NCBI RefSeq assembly: GCF_963662255.1
Contig: NC_085059.1
Coordinates: 8,217,234-8,281,233 of the forward strand
Source of the DNA: Cinclus cinclus
Taxonomy: Eukaryota; Chordata; Aves; Passeriformes; Cinclidae
DNA length: 64,000 nt
Direction of reading: 5' to 3'
This document shows, in pieces, positions 1-14,400 of the stretch (position 1 is its first letter; the number at the start of each line of letters is the position of its first letter). The notes beneath the pieces are model-generated. The model had not been told where the DNA came from. It worked only from the letters and a program-made list of their open reading frames with translations, and ran no database searches. The position numbers and the translations under genes are program-made.

Positions 1-3000
1 GAGTAATGGAGAGTGACATCTGAATTACAAATAAGTCTGCATTGTAATTGAACCACTGCGCAAACAGAAGTGGAGTTCCAAGATTTGCACACTTAAGGAA
101 AAGAAAAGGAAGTACTTTTTTTAATCCCAAACTTTATTAATCACTTGTCACACATGCAGCCATTGGAGCTATTAATCACTCACATACAAGAGCACTCCTG
201 TTGGTTTGCTAGCCCAAGTATAAATTATCACGTCAAAGATTAACCCGCTTTCTTTCATTAATACTTTGTTTTATTTCCTTCCACTCCCCATTTTCTCTCG
301 CAGAAAAGGCTTGAATTTGAACAACTGGAGTCTGAATGATTAATCATAGTGACAGAGGGTTTACCACAGGGTCAACAAACAATGAATAAAAACGTTAAGA
401 CATGGGTTCATTCCAGGTTATACTCATGTTTCATTTCAGAAGTGAGACAACAGCAGGCTCTTTTCTTCAGAAATTGCTGTCTAATAGTCAGAAGGCAACC
501 TTAGCAAAATGCCCGTGCTGTTGCTTCCCCACCAAAAACCTAGAGCCATTTGTTATTAGAGTTGCTGTGTAGGCCACCCAGTCTGGTGGAACAACACACT
601 TCAGCAATTTCAGAGCACAGCTAAATGCTGACGTCTCCGGGGCTTTGACTACTACAAACAAAGCCAGCAATCAAGGCACAGAAGCTTTCCCTGAAGTGTG
701 ATATAGGATCATAAATATAGCATGATGGCTATTAAGCTCATAAGTTGCATTCAAAAGATCTTATAATCAAAAGTCCTCAGGGTTGTACTGATAAAAATAA
801 AAGAACTGTGAAAGAAAACAAAATGTACAGAATTGGACATTACTGATTGAGGAATTGAGAGCCTTATGATGACTCCTAACAATTCTTAGGGAAATAAATG
901 GATGTAAGTTATACTGCAACTATGAAATGAAGAGTTTTTTATAGTATTTAAGTGAAAGCCTTTTTTAATACAGTAGCTACTGAGACCAATCAAAGGTAAA
1001 ATAGAGTCCAGTTCTTGTAAAAAGCAAACAACAAAAATGCAATGAAACTATTCCCTCAGTGAAGTTTACAAGGAAGTCTTCATTTTGATGATCATGAGAA
1101 TTTTTTTTTTTTTTTCTCTTGGACCAACAGTCTAACAACAGTGATATTTTCAACCCAGTGGAACAATTCCACCAAAATCCCAGCAAGATTTCAAGTCCTA
1201 TTTTGCAATAGTAAAGGTTCAAACATGCTCAATCAAAACTCTCCAAGAGATGAAACTCTGTAAAAAGCTCTTTAACAGCTTTTATAAAAGTGCGGTGACA
1301 TTTCATTTTTTTTTTTTTTTAATGCTTGCAGAAACTAAATGTGAAGAATCAACAGAAACAGGAAATCTTCAGGTGAAAGCAAAAAGAACAGGCAAATGAT
1401 TAGAAAGATGATACAGACTGCTTTGCTATGGCTTTCATATATAATCTACACTGTGATGGACAAAATAGCTGCTTGTGACTTGCAGCTGTAAGGTGTCCTT
1501 TCTCTGAATGACTATTTTTTTCACAACACTTAACTCCTTCGCATATCTAAGTTTTCAGAGCTTTCTTTAAAAAGTGAGGAAATGTTTACTCACACAGCTG
1601 CCATTTTAAAAGTTTAAACTGATCTTTGTAGTAAGTTTTTTTTAAATCTTAAAAATTATGTGACTGGAAGCTTCAGCATGCAATATTTTTGGGTTTTTTT
1701 TCCTTGGTATTTGAGTTGGCTCAAGATGTGGATAAAAAAAGATGCAAGGAGATAAACATCTCGTTTTGTCAAAACCTTTCAGAAATAAACACATTGCAAA
1801 TTTGGAAATCAGCTAAAATCCTTAATGTAACATTATGCTAAGCAGAATGTTGGTACAAATGTTTTTACTTTGACTTTATTTCTTTGATGTCACCTTCCAT
1901 GTCCAACTCTGCAGTGAAGATCAAAACTATATATCAAGTCTGTCAGTCTTTGAATGATACCTTCCTCCTGAGTATCATTTTCTAGCTCTGAGTCTCAGAG
2001 CCCATGACAAATGTCAGCATTCCTATCTTAGGACGTGGAAACTCAGGAGAAGAGGGTGCCCAAATAACAAAGTTAGGAACCAAATCAAAGAGATATGAAT
2101 GTTCAACTGTGTTTTATCCAGCATGGACCCTTTTTCCAATGACACCAACCAGACATCCTTGAACTGCAATTATATTCACTCAACAGCATTCCCAGCAAAG
2201 GCTGATATGCAAGGAGTCCAATGGCATAGTTTATCCTGGGTGCAATACTCAGCATCATACAAGTACCAGCATTCTCACGTGCTTAAAGCAGTACACGGAT
2301 TTCTTGGAATACATGTGTTTGTAAAGCTCATTCCTTTACACACCCACTGAGAACAGCAGCATTTCTTTAGAAGTTCCTGAGCATGTCAATATTTCCATTT
2401 AAAAAAAAAAACAAAAAAACCAAAAAAGTAGCTATACTGACACAATTCTACCAACAGAAGTCAGCTGTAATATAAAACATTAATTTAAATATATTTGATT
2501 ACATAACAATTCAACACACAAATCTATCTTACTGTGAAAGTTTGTGTGACTGAACTTAATTTCAATCATCATCTTATTCTGAAGTGTTTTTCTAATCACT
2601 TCATTTTGCTTTGTTTCAGAACTACTAGAATTACCAGGAGTCTTTCCAAGAACGTAATTTTTGCCAACCAGTTAAACGCAGGATTCAGGAAAGGTCTCTG
2701 TATACAATCTGTCTGATCTACCTCGTCACCTGAGAGGATAAACAGGATTTACCTTGGTCTGTAGGCATTAACTCTGTGAGCTTTAAAATCCAACCTGTTC
2801 TCAGAGTGATTGCCTGCCCAACTACACTGCATTACACTGAGTTCCTCTGCAGTGCTGAGACCCTGAGAACTGTGCAAATAGGACTTTTTCAGGGTTCTGT
2901 AAAAGGTAGGGTTGATTGTTTGGTGCATTTGTTTTTTTGTTTGTTTTATCATGGATAAAACCAAAATTATTTATTTCCCCCATATTTCTGCTCAGCAATA

Positions 3001-4676
3001 TTGTCATGAAAGTATTTTGCTTTGGTAAGAAGTGGCTACTTTAATTCCAGATAAAAATGTTTTTACTGTCAAAGCTTTCCTTCTTCAGGAAGTTATATTT
3101 ATAATTTAAGGAGAAAAAAAGAACTGGCAATTAAAACCTGCAAGTTTTAATCTAGCAAACGTTTCATTTTGCAGAGAGTTTTGTGCTTCATTTTTTTCCA
3201 GCAAAAAATGTGGTAGAGTATATGAAACCTAACTTTTACAGTAATGGAAAACTCAAAACTTTACCTTTTGGGAAAGTAGCACACTCCTTGGAAAATTTAA
3301 CTCAGTTTTAATTAATTTTTAAAGTAACTAAGAATTTCTCAGGATCTTTCTTTTATTACTTTTCTCAAATAAATGTCTACTTTAAAATTCATTCCATAAA
3401 ATGCAATGCTTTGATCTGCTGCATGATTGCTCTGTTAGAATTTAGTGTGTTTGGTAACTTACTGAAAGTTGAATGTTTCTGTGAAAAGCTGCAGTTCTTA
3501 AACACACATCCAATGTGTTTCTGTGTCACAGTTCAGCTTTTCCCTGGTTTAAAATAGAACTGTGTGGTGTTTAAGTGAATAAGAGGTCATTATTACTCAT
3601 TTGCTTAAACTGTTTTGCACACCAGTTGATTGGTGCATTTCATATATTTTTCAACATAAATAGAGAGTTTGGACTCCTGATGAAGAAATGGTGTTCACAA
3701 GAAAATATCAGTATGGCTTCAAGAAGAAATTTGGAATAGCTCTGAACAAGCTCTATGTAAACATACTAACTGTGGTGAGATCAAATACATCAGATGAAAA
3801 ATATATCTTCAACCCTTAAAAAGCTCTCTTCCAACTATTTTACCAAATCATTCATTATAATGTTCCTATATTCCATTGATCTCTATGTGATATGGAACTT
3901 ACCTCATTCTAGCAACAGATAACTCTTCATCAAAACGCTTGTGAACACTGGAGCAGTCACGCAAGCTAAACAAAGAAAATTAAACTAATTTTAGTTGTCT
4001 TCTGTGAGGTTGCAAGGTGAAGAGTATGAGCTATAAAACAAAAGCTGCTCCCAGTGGGAGCTGATACCTGCATATCAAAATTCAAATTAAAAGCTGTTCA
4101 AATTAAAAGCCAGAAGACCTGAAGGTTTGCCTAAAAACACACAAATAACTGTCAAGCCTTTTCTTGAAAATCAGCAGTGCTCCACTGGGAGAATTGGTCT
4201 TTGGAAGACCTTCTGTCCTATATTAAGCCACAGGTGTAAGCAAAATTGAAGAGGTTGCCTCAGGAGAGGCAGAAACATTACATTACATGAGATGACATTA
4301 GTAATTCAGATGATAGCAAAAAATCCTAATTTATCCAGGAAATGACATTTTATTTACCGTGGCTCTGCAATTTGAAAATTTACGGAAGACACATCAATAC
4401 AAATTTCTTGCTAAGAGAAGCTATGAGCATCTGACACGGCTGGCTGCTGCCAACAAACCACTTTCAGTATTCACACAGGGTTCTGCAAGCAGCAAAGTGT
4501 TTGAAAACAAGAGGGAAGTCCTCTATAATGAAATGCCCATTCATTTTTCATGTTACACTGTTTTGCCCATTCTTTCCTTCTCTCATATATCATGCTTTTA
4601 ACAACTCAAGTTTTTTGCCACTGCTCCATTAGCTTGGTATTCTTTTTCAAACTGTTGTCAACTTGTTATTTTTCAG
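1..4676. other. Non-coding AT-rich stretch, no gene recognised
   Basis: I see no convincing gene, RNA gene or recognisable transposon here. The sequence is AT-rich with many A and T homopolymers (for example 1100-1115, 1306-1320 and 2401-2425). A 16-base direct duplication lies at about 4080-4111. Short open frames occur on both strands at the length and frequency expected by chance. Several have chance splice-like edges but no recognisable protein content. Confidence 0.6.
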
Positions 4677-4749
4677 CAGTGGACAACCAGCCTATAAAGT
4701 GCTGTACCTGGAAGACTACTGCTTGTCCAATTCCTACAGAGATTACATG
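4677..4749 (+). other. Possible single coding exon, gene unidentified
   Basis: A T-rich tract ending in TTTTTCAG (an NAGNAG acceptor, so the exon may begin at 4677 or 4680) is followed by about 24 open codons and a plausible donor, ATG|GTAAAA. The peptide includes the segment YKVLYLEDYCLSNSYRDYM, which reads like a folded protein and not low-complexity sequence. The other two frames are less protein-like, and one meets a stop early. I do not recognise the family and see no partner exon that must belong with it. Splice-flanked open segments of this size also occur by chance in 64 kb, so this is a candidate only. Confidence 0.25.
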
Positions 4750-5776
4750 GTAAAAATTTTGCAATATATTATACTACTATTAGAAATTTTGTTTGAAATA
4801 CAATTAAAACAATTATCTTTTACTTTAACTGTTCTCCTGAATCAAGCCTGTCAGAAAGCGACAACAAATTTTCACTGAAAAATCTGGCTACATCAAAATA
4901 AAGACATATTGTGACATCATTTCAATCCATCATAAAAATCTTGAAAAATGATAAAGAATCTTCTAATAATCTTCTTAAAAATATTGAAGGCTTTTTTTAA
5001 AAAAAATGGATTCCACCATTATTTAACTATTTCATTATAAAGTAAAATTTAGAGAGGACAGAATGCTCTTTCATAGAAATAAAGACCCTAAGTCTTAAAA
5101 GTACATTTTTTTTTTGTCCAAGAGTTTTATTTTTTAATTTCAATATTATTAAATATTTTTTCTCTCCTGTACTTTCCTAGCCTACATAGATGAAAATGAA
5201 ATTGTGATTCCATGCAACATGAAAGACCCAGACACTCAAAGAGTGTGAGAGCGTGGAGCCAAGCACCAGGACCTGACCCAAACCTTCCAAGCCCATGATG
5301 AGCAGTGCATTCCCATGGCTCTGCTCGTTCAAACCTTTCTTTTTTTGCCCAGTCCAGAACTCTGTTCCCTTTTTTCCCTTCTCTTTGCTGAATGGCAAAA
5401 GGACAATGGTTTTTAAAACTGCATCAGAGTCCTCTGTCAGCCCTGGATAGCTGGCAGTGCACTTCCAGGGACACGGAGAAGAGGAGAGGCATCTGTGCCA
5501 CTGCCTGAGCTTTTCTGCTCCACTTCTGCTATTTTAATACCACAACTCATATCACACTCCAGCAGGGTGACCCAGCTGGGAGATTTGAAGTGATTTACAA
5601 GGAAAAGATCATCTTTATTTTGTGTAGTTTCTTTCTGAACTACACTGATTATGAGCCTTCTGGAAAAAAGAGCTGATGGCAGTTTTTGCAACTTGGAAAC
5701 TAACTAAAATAATAATAAGGCTAAAAATAATCTCTCAACTTTTTTTTTGAGACAGTAGGAATACATGACCTAGACT
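4750..5776. other. Non-coding stretch
   Basis: AT-rich to about 5200, then a slightly more GC-rich 5200-5560 segment with short open frames on the minus strand. Nothing is recognisable as a gene. The GC-richer part might be an older repeat just ahead of the CR1 fragment, but I cannot place it in a family. Confidence 0.5.
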
Positions 5777-6146
5777 GAGAGGCTGAGGGAAGAGGGCTGG
5801 TTTAGCCAGGAAAAGGGAAGGCTTTGGGAATCCTGAAGAGCCATCTGCCAGCCCCATGGTGGAGTCTCTGTACAGAGCTGCACCATGAGACAATGACTAT
5901 AACATGAATCAGAGGAGATTCCAGCAGGAGACAGGAACAGTGCTCATTGTGAGGGTAAAAAAGCACTGGAGCAGGTTTAATGGCAAGGTTGTGGAATCCC
6001 TGTCCCTGAAGGTACTGCCATCTTGACAGAGTCCCAAACAACCTGGTCTGAATTCAGCACTGACTTTGCTTTCAGCAGATCATGGGGCTAGAGGCCCCAT
6101 GAGGACTTTCCAGCCGGGGGAAATCCATGGTTCTATCAGTTCTGGT
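5777..6146 (+). mobile_element. CR1 LINE, 3'-end fragment
   Basis: The segment starts with GAGAGGCTGAGGGAAGAGGG and a following 'ctggtttagccagg'. These match the familiar CR1 region just upstream of the 3' end (GAGAGGCTGAGGGAGCTGGG..TTTAGCCTGG). It continues with a 'gcactggagcaggtt..ggcaaggttgtggaatccctgtccctgaaggt' equivalent, then the 'agatcat..gg' block, and ends at 'ggttctatcag', close to the CR1 3'-terminal TTCTATGATTC-type repeats. The middle is diverged and partly deleted. It is a dead, 5'-truncated copy with no coding part. CR1 is the dominant LINE of birds and reptiles, which supports an avian source. Confidence 0.85.
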
Positions 6147-8979
6147 ATAATAGCAAACAACTGAACATCACACCTCAGAAAAACAAAACATGAAGAATTT
6201 TTGCTTTGCTTCTTAACTTATCAAAAATGCAGTCACTTCATCCTGATCAAGAAACAGCTGACATGACACAGAGTGTTTGGAAGTTTCTACAGTTATTTTG
6301 AAATGTCCTGAATTCTGAAGGAGGCAAGACTTAAGACCAGATTTGGATGGAGCAGTTTGCCTGTTATGGGATCCTACCTCTTAGTTTAGAGCATCTGGGA
6401 TTTCATTTTTCCTTAAGAAATAGTTCTTCACCCATCTAACTGTATGAAAAAAAACACTTGGTAAGGAAAATAAAACTAATGGAATGACCTCTGCTGACTC
6501 CCACTTGTGATTGGAGCCCTAATTAAGGGAAGAGTACACAGAAACACACTATACCCTTCTCTCACTATTTGAGTTCTGTTCATCTATTGGAAAAAAGCAC
6601 TTTATTGTCATGCCTACACACATTGTAAAATATGGTTCCAAAGATCTTACAAGCCCAACATTAAGGAAGTCAACTGCTCTAACACTGCAGGAAACTAAGA
6701 GACATCCTACATTATAACGTGAAAAGAGAGCAGAGTTTCAGCTTCAAATGAAAGGAATCAAACCCATGACTGCTGGTGAGGTGTGCATGCATGTCTGCAG
6801 GCACAACTGTGCTATTCTTGTCTCTATATAACAGTTAAAGAAATACAACTAAGTGTTGTGCTGAAGTCACAGTTTCTGCTACTTCATCATGAGAGTGCTC
6901 TTCTAGTGAACATCTGTTATTCAGAGCCACAGAATATAACCACATGACCCTGTCCTACACTGAAGTCAAATATACAGGAGGATGACTGGTGTTACAAGAA
7001 TTTCTTTTTTTTGCTATGAACAAATCCTTAGTGAAAAAAGTTATTGTATAGCAGGAGCATCGAGAATATACAGAAATGTATGAAGAAACTAGGCAGTGCT
7101 TCTCTTAAAAATAACCAATAAGTAATTTGTTAAAAAAAAAAAAAAAAGAAAAAAAAAAGCAGTATTGCTCAAAACTGTGTGTGTTAGAGGACTTTGTTTG
7201 CAGGAAGCCTGCTAGAGATGAAAACTGACTGGTAGATGGGGCTGCAAGTTTAAGCACTTTAATACTATGTTGTCAGAGGTGGAAAAGAAAGTATTATATC
7301 ACAATTTTCAGATGTCTAAATTTAGACAGTTTCTAAAGCTGTCAGTTATTACCTGGTTTTTTGATGTAGCACGCTGGATTCTGGGTTCTCAGATGTATCT
7401 CTACCAGTTTTACATAAATGCTTTTAAAACAGAAGTTATCAGTGCATGAAGGACAGTGAATCCCACCGACTTCTAGTTACCTGGAGGTACAAGGCCGGGT
7501 AAGAATATATTTGCAACTTTCTTAAAATTCAGAAAGCAAGGGAGGAAGATGTAAGTGAAGCGTATTTGTGCTCTCAAAGACATCCAGTGAGTCTCCCAGA
7601 GCAGGGAATTTTTACCTCTTGTAAATGCACTGCCCAACACTCCTGGATAAGAGCACAGTCTCTGATGTCACTGTTAATGTAAGCCAAGCATTCAGACAGC
7701 TGTGCTAACAAGCACATTAAAAAATAATTTCCCAGACTTCTCACTGAAATGTGTGAGTCCCAAGGAGCAAAAATGATGCAATTTGTAATGCAGACCAGTA
7801 ATTATAACTTCAGTGGTTTACCACTCTAATAAATACGAAGTGCTAAGCAGTGCTAATCTGGATTTACTCATTCAATTTCTCCCTTCACCCCAATCCACTG
7901 CAAACAAGTCTGAGATCAATACCAACAAAACTGTCTTTGTGGTATCAGGTTCAGTTCTGCTGACATACTATTATATCTTAATTTTCCTGGACATAAAATC
8001 CAACATAATTAGACATACTCTGGAGAAATTGTTTAATTTATTACCTTACTGTGATTAGTATTGAGATCGTGGTGGGGAGAAAGGAACAGTAACTTGCATA
8101 GCATTGCAGCAAACAATGTACCATGGTTGCCTTCTAGCAATGTCATTTATTATTGTTTGAGACAGATCAAGCCAGTTCCTACCAGTTAAAACACTTCAGC
8201 CAACCGAGAAATTACACTCTTTCAGTGCTTTCACTAAAAAAAAAAACCAAACAGACAAACAAACAAACAAAAAAAACAAAACAAACAAAAAAAAAAAACA
8301 AAAAAAACCAAAAAAATCAAAACCTCTTTCAATTCAGTAATTACTATGTGTATTTTCCATACTGCAATAACAGAACTATGTATTCTTTCATGGAAATCAC
8401 TTTAGTAAGCATTTATTACATAACACTAATCAGTAAGCCTCTTTTCCATTAATAACTCAAAAATAAAATAAAAATTGGTAATAGAAAACCCACCAGTTGA
8501 TATTATTTTATTTTCTTGTGCTTATCATTGTAAATAACGTGATTCACAGTTTCTCAAATGCTTTGTGTTATATCAGAGCATTTGAAATAATCCATTTGGA
8601 AAGCAGTAACAAAAAGATTTTGATTTATGTCAGACTGTCTGCCCATTTTTCAGAAAAAAAAAAATGATAGAACTCTTCTAGTAAACCTAATAAAAGACTA
8701 CTATGAATGACTGGTAGAACAAAAAGCTTGTTTTTCATGTTACAGTCAAAAGGCATTATTAATCTGACAGTAAAAGATTTTAGTTCCTATTTTTTTTCTA
8801 TTATTTCTGACCCCTAGAAGAAATGTCCCTTTGGTGAGGACAGCTGAAAAGCCTGAAGGTAAAACCATCTTTCTTCAGAGGCAAAAGGAAAGTTTGGCCA
8901 TTTTCACAACGTAATTCTAGAAAATATCAGTGAGCCCACTTGACTAAGACATTTTATCCATTTTGTTTTGCTGCACACA
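6147..8979. other. Non-coding stretch with A-rich simple repeats
   Basis: No gene is recognisable. An A-tract lies at 7132-7159. An impure A-rich (CAAA/CAAAA)n block lies at about 8237-8318 and produces a meaningless Lys/Gln/Thr-rich open frame. The rest is unique AT-rich sequence. Confidence 0.55.
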
Positions 8980-9002
8980 TTATATATACATATATATATA
9001 TA

Positions 9003-9064
<62 letters not shown>
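8980..9064. repeat. (TA)n microsatellite with TG interruption
   Basis: About 85 bases of alternating TATA with a short TGTGTGTG block near 9004-9010, ending just before 'ttcagc'. It creates Tyr/Ile repeat open frames that are not genes. Long uninterrupted TA tracts are length-unstable and tend to extrude cruciforms. Confidence 0.95.
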
Positions 9065-9065
<1 letters not shown>

Positions 9066-11426
9066 CAGCTTTTCCATATTCCTATTCTTCCAAACACAAG
9101 CACAGGAAATACCACCAAGAATTTACTCTTGATGAATTCTGGTATGGCTTGTGCACATGCAACCCGTAATAGATAGGCAATTCTTGACCTGGATCAATCA
9201 ATCTTTCCATTTTATGGAAACAAGAAATTTCCAGCACAGGTATAGGCTCAGAGTGAGAGGGGGAGGGAGGGAGTGAGGTTAGAGATGTAAATAGCTGGCC
9301 TTTCTCAATCACCTCCTGTAAATTCCATAGGGGCTTACAAGACTACCCCAGGCGAACAGAGCAGAGTTTTATGTTCTTGTTTCATTTTTTTCTATTAAAT
9401 GAAAACTAAACTGTTGAACTTTCCTTGTATAAAGAAAGCTAAGTGTGTAAATATTTGAAGGAACAGCGAAACAAAACTCTCATGGTTACCAGTGAAATAG
9501 ACTTTAAAATACATCACACTGTACCAGTTAGGACAATAACAAGTCTACCATTGTGACCAGGCTTTAAATGGAAAATTCCACAGGACTGAGGAGGGACTGT
9601 GTACTCTACCCTGTGACCACATGAAAGCAAAATAAAGCTAAATGCTAAGCACAGCCCCACAGACTCAGCAGAGAAGACACTCAGAATCCTTGACTGCCTA
9701 AATGTGTACGAGATAAGATACAAGCAGCAGGGTAGAGGGAAGCTGATGGGCTGCAGTCACCATCCTGGGCTTATCCACACTCACACCTGGTGCACTTTGG
9801 CTCTCAGCCCTCTCAGTGCTGCACAGCAGGGTGAGGTCTGAGACCTGCTGGGTCATTAACACCCGTTCAAGTCCAGAAGCATGCCTTGGATGCTTTATTG
9901 TGTCAAACTCAACAGACTTTGGAGTGCCTCAGGACTAGAGGACTTTGAGCAGCAAAGACAGATGCAAAGCTCCATTTTTCTAACAGCTTCCCTCATTTAA
10001 TAAAATCACAGTGTTTTGTCTTTGAAAAGAATTCTGGTAATGATCAAGCAACTCATCCAGGCCGGTATTAGTCATAATGTCATGGTCAACCTTGCCCTTA
10101 TATTTTGAAATAATCTAACTTTACCTAAACATACTGGTGTTGGATGTTGTGACTTAAATGAGCTGCACCATCTTATCTCTCAAATGACAATGGCAGTTTT
10201 CAGAGTGAGTACACAGTTGGAAGAACATAGTCTACTCTGTTCTACAAATTACTGCTATTTAAAGGCATCAATTAACATAAGAAGAATAAAATTATGATAT
10301 TAGGTGCTACAGTGGTAGGTTTTTTCCCCTTGAAAACAGAGAACTGCTGCCAGCAACCTTCTATCTTTAACCTTTTACAATCAAAGTAAATAAACTCAGA
10401 ATCAAGTAAATTCATTATTTCTATAACAGTGGACTAAGCAAAGAAAAAAAAACAATCAATCACTCCCATGGGATTAAGTAGACCCAAGCTGACCAAGGTT
10501 CCTTACCTTTGAGAACAAACTGTTTTCTAAAAGAGTCAATCTCAAAGACTTGGAACAAACAAGTTGCTTTCAACTTAATGAAAGCAAGGTTTACATTTTA
10601 TTGGAATTGTGTTTGCTGTCTAATGTGGTAACAATGAAGCATATCTAAACATTTGAATGAAGTTAAATAGAAGGCATCTTTGATTTGCAGAAAGTCAACC
10701 CAAGTGCAATTTTACTTTGAGGCAGAGGTATAATGTGGAGCGGATGCCCTCAGAAAGGCTCTTTAAAAGTTTCATATTCAGTTGTTTTTTGTTAACTGTA
10801 AGCTCCTACTTTTCAGCTTCTAGGTTATTCTTTTTTGAATGCATGACATAAAAATCACTGAGAGCGACAATATTTCCCCACTGCCAGAATTCTTCCAAAT
10901 GTTTAGAACACTAGAAAAACTTCTGATGAAAAAAGAAAATGCCAAGTATCAGTAGTACTATAAAGTACATCATATCTATAATGTCATGTATCATATCATA
11001 TCCCCGTGATATTCTAAATCTACACAAAAATATTTACCTGTGCTTGCTAAGATGCACCCATGTAAATTAAAAATCTGCACTACGTATACCCAAAACCATT
11101 CATTTCATGATTGACAAAATTTCAGATTGTAAAACAGGGCTTTTTTTCATCTATTTGTGAACTTGAAGTCACATTACAGGATCTTCCTTCTTCACTTGAA
11201 CCTTTTGCAGATGACAGTACACACAGAACATTCCACCTATTTTTCTCACCAGCCATCATGCACTGCTATGTATCCAATGTTAAAACAAGCATTTGAAAGT
11301 AGCACTGTAGGTATAAGCTGGACCTTTTCCTCCATTTTAAAAGAAGCCATAAACATTTATTTGGAAAATTCAACCAAATAATTTTGCACACAATTCACAC
11401 AGTAGCTCTAATGTCAGTGAAGCCCA

Positions 11427-11427
<1 letters not shown>
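9065..11427. other. Non-coding stretch
   Basis: Mostly unique sequence without a recognisable gene. A GA-rich patch (GGGAGGGAGGGAG) lies at about 9257-9275. A minus-strand segment 10507-10619 has an open frame, a possible acceptor and a donor (CAAAG|GTAAGG); it is discussed as a weak finding. The rest gives only short chance open frames. Confidence 0.5.

Positions 11428-11460
<33 letters not shown>
11428..11460. repeat. Uninterrupted A tract, 33 bases
   Basis: A pure run of 33 A follows 'gaagccc' and ends at 'gtttatataa'. No AATAAA lies just upstream, and I see no target-site duplication around the preceding few hundred bases. I therefore treat it as a homopolymer and not as the tail of a retroposed transcript. 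Confidence 0.95.
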
Positions 11461-11464
<4 letters not shown>

Positions 11465-14400
11465 ATATAACACATACTTAAGATATTCAAGTTCCTCTTG
11501 AAAACTAAGTTGAGCAAACCAGCAGACAATTTACTTCAGTAAACACAGCCTGCATGACACGTAGGCATTGCACATGGTCTCACATTCACACACAGACTGC
11601 CAATCTCCTGTCTGAAACAGGGATGCTCAGGGTATTTGATTTTGTAAGGACGCTGTCGGGTGATGCCAGCAGGAAACTGATAAAGAGTCTTTAACTTGAA
11701 GGTGAACAAGTAAATAGGCCAATAATGAGTCATATTTATTTAAGAGCATAGGTACTTTTACTAGCCAGACACTGTCTTCAGAGAAATCCTTAGAGGGTTT
11801 CTAAATCTTCCTCAATTCATCAGTCTTTATCATCCTAACAAAACCATATTTGATTCATCTCAGATGTTAACCAGGCCAAATCTGATTCATTCACAAACAG
11901 CTGGTGCTTCCATGCTTTTCCATTTTCTTTCAATGATCATATGTCCTGCTGGGAATAATGCCGAAGCCAGATTTCTGGAATAAGTAAAATCTTTCTCTCA
12001 CACATGCATATTTGAAATTTGTATTTCTGTGTGAAAATAGTACTTGGATTCATGCACATCAATTTTCTCAGACTCAGTCTTTGAACTGAGCTATTTTCTA
12101 GAATTTGTGCTAATGGCCTGTAGATGCTGGCTGAGCTTCATTGCTGTCCAGCCCATCTACAGCCTCACTCAAGTAAAAATCCAAACAATGTACTCTGTCC
12201 AGTTGTGACAAGGATACAAGGACAGAACAAGGAATCAGAAAATGGGAACAGACTCTTTAATATCTGGGGGAGGAAAGCTATTATCCTCATGCATTTATAC
12301 AACATATTGACCAAGCATGAGCAAGAGTCTTTATATTGTAAAATAGTGTAAATACTAAAAGTGATCTCTATGTCTGTTTTCAGTTTAGAATTACTGTAAT
12401 TATGGAATCTAGAAGATTAGGAAAAAAATCTTTTGTTTGAGGAAGCCATGACTTGTTCTACAAGAGAAAAAACAGTGAAAAGCCATTACAGCCAGCCAGA
12501 CTCTGCCTTCTCTAGTGCTGTACTTGAGTGCTAACATTCTTAACCCAGGTCTGCAAGGCAAATGGTCCTTAGCCATCAATGTGATTTGGAATGATGGATC
12601 TTTAAATATCCACCATTGTGAGCAACTAAAGCTTTAATCTATATTAACAAATTGGTGCAATCAATTGTTGCAGCAGCTAGCAGCTGAGGTTCCTGCATGT
12701 GCACTGTATGTACTTCCCATGTCTTATTCTGGGATGCATTCAGCCTTGTACTCTGTCACCATCCCTAAACAAACATGTGAGAAGTACACAAGGGGCCAGT
12801 TATTTATTTGGACCTTCCTTTTATGGGCTGGAATGCATTTTGTGCCTCCACAGTTTTCACAATTTGCTTCCTTTGGAAAAAAATCTACTTTACACTTCTA
12901 AACACTTTCTGGATGTGGAGCAGTGAGTGGGGTCAAGGTGGCACAAGTGAGAGCAGTCAGGGCAAAACCTGCTGCTGTTCTGAACTAACACTGATGAAGA
13001 CAACTTCTATCCAAGTTCTCTGCCAAGTAAATAGCAGCTAAAAATAGGCAGGAAATATATGTGGATTTGTTGATAAGAAAAAAAGAGAAGCTTGCAAAGG
13101 ATGCAGGGAGACAGGAGAGCAATGAGAGGGAGCAGAACACAACAGAGGTTCAACACCTGGGTATGAAATGGGCTGCTCTTGTAACAACAATGGTTCCACA
13201 CTGAACTACACTGAAGTAACTCCAGATGTATCACAGAAGTTATTGAATTAAATACAACTAGATTAAACCACAATTCTCTAAAGTACACTTTTGAAAATGT
13301 CTTTTAAAAATAAGTTTCCAGTACATTGTCTTTAAATGGATGAGATGTTTCTATTTTTTTAACCTGAAGAAAATATTTGCTGTAGTATCAGCCAAACCAC
13401 TGTTTTTCCAAAGACTTTTTTGTAAACTTAAGGTTGAAATCACAACTTGAAAATTATTTAGAATCCTTTGAAAAGAACGTTGCTCCTAATACCATTAATC
13501 TGTAGTCATGCTTACGAACATAAATTAGGACTAGGAGAATGAGCACCAGTTCAGTTGTTAATACTTTTTTCACCCTTGATGAACCTTTATGAGCTTTAAT
13601 AGGCTACAATCAGTTTAAATGCTACTCTATATCTACAGCCAGGTATTTGTCTTCACTTAACTTTTTCTTTTTTAATTTTCTTTTTGAACTAACTAAATCG
13701 TGTGGATTAATGCATTTTTAATATGTCTATGAATAAATTAACATAAAGGTTTTGAGACCTGTTACAGTGATCCCACGTAAGAAAATTGAGAAGATATAAA
13801 ACATACTGGGTCAAAAGAGAGTTTCTTTTCTTTACAAGAAATCTCCAAAAGCAAATCCCCCCTCAGTTGCTTTCCAACATGATAAGAGTAGATGCCAATT
13901 CCAACTTCATCAGCATTGTACCCTGCAAACTCCATCATTATATAGTGCAGCTCTGCTGCAGTTCTCCTCTGTCTTTATTTTCATGTATTACAAACACAGG
14001 TATGCAGATAGGGAACTGGTCTTGGAAATACCCTCCAAAGTTTCTGATCAGCTTCTAGGTATTAATTTACAGACAGTATCTCAAGTGAATTGACAGCAGT
14101 GAACAGGAACAATTCAAATGTACAAGTTTGGAGGTAGGGTACCTGTGAGTACCTCTGCTGGCTGGTTTCCTGCAGAACAGCATGGTGCAGTGCTCTGACA
14201 CTGCACAACAGTGAGGCAGGACCTCCTTGAGAGAAACAGCAAACGCAACAAACACAAGGGCTGAAGCAGAAAATACTGCTATAAATTCTGAATATTATTA
14301 GGCATGAGACACACAAAAATCTTGGGTCAGAAAGGGATAGACAGAGGCAGTTTGAAAATTTAGATGCAATAATGAGACTGCACTCCTTTAAATTTAATTC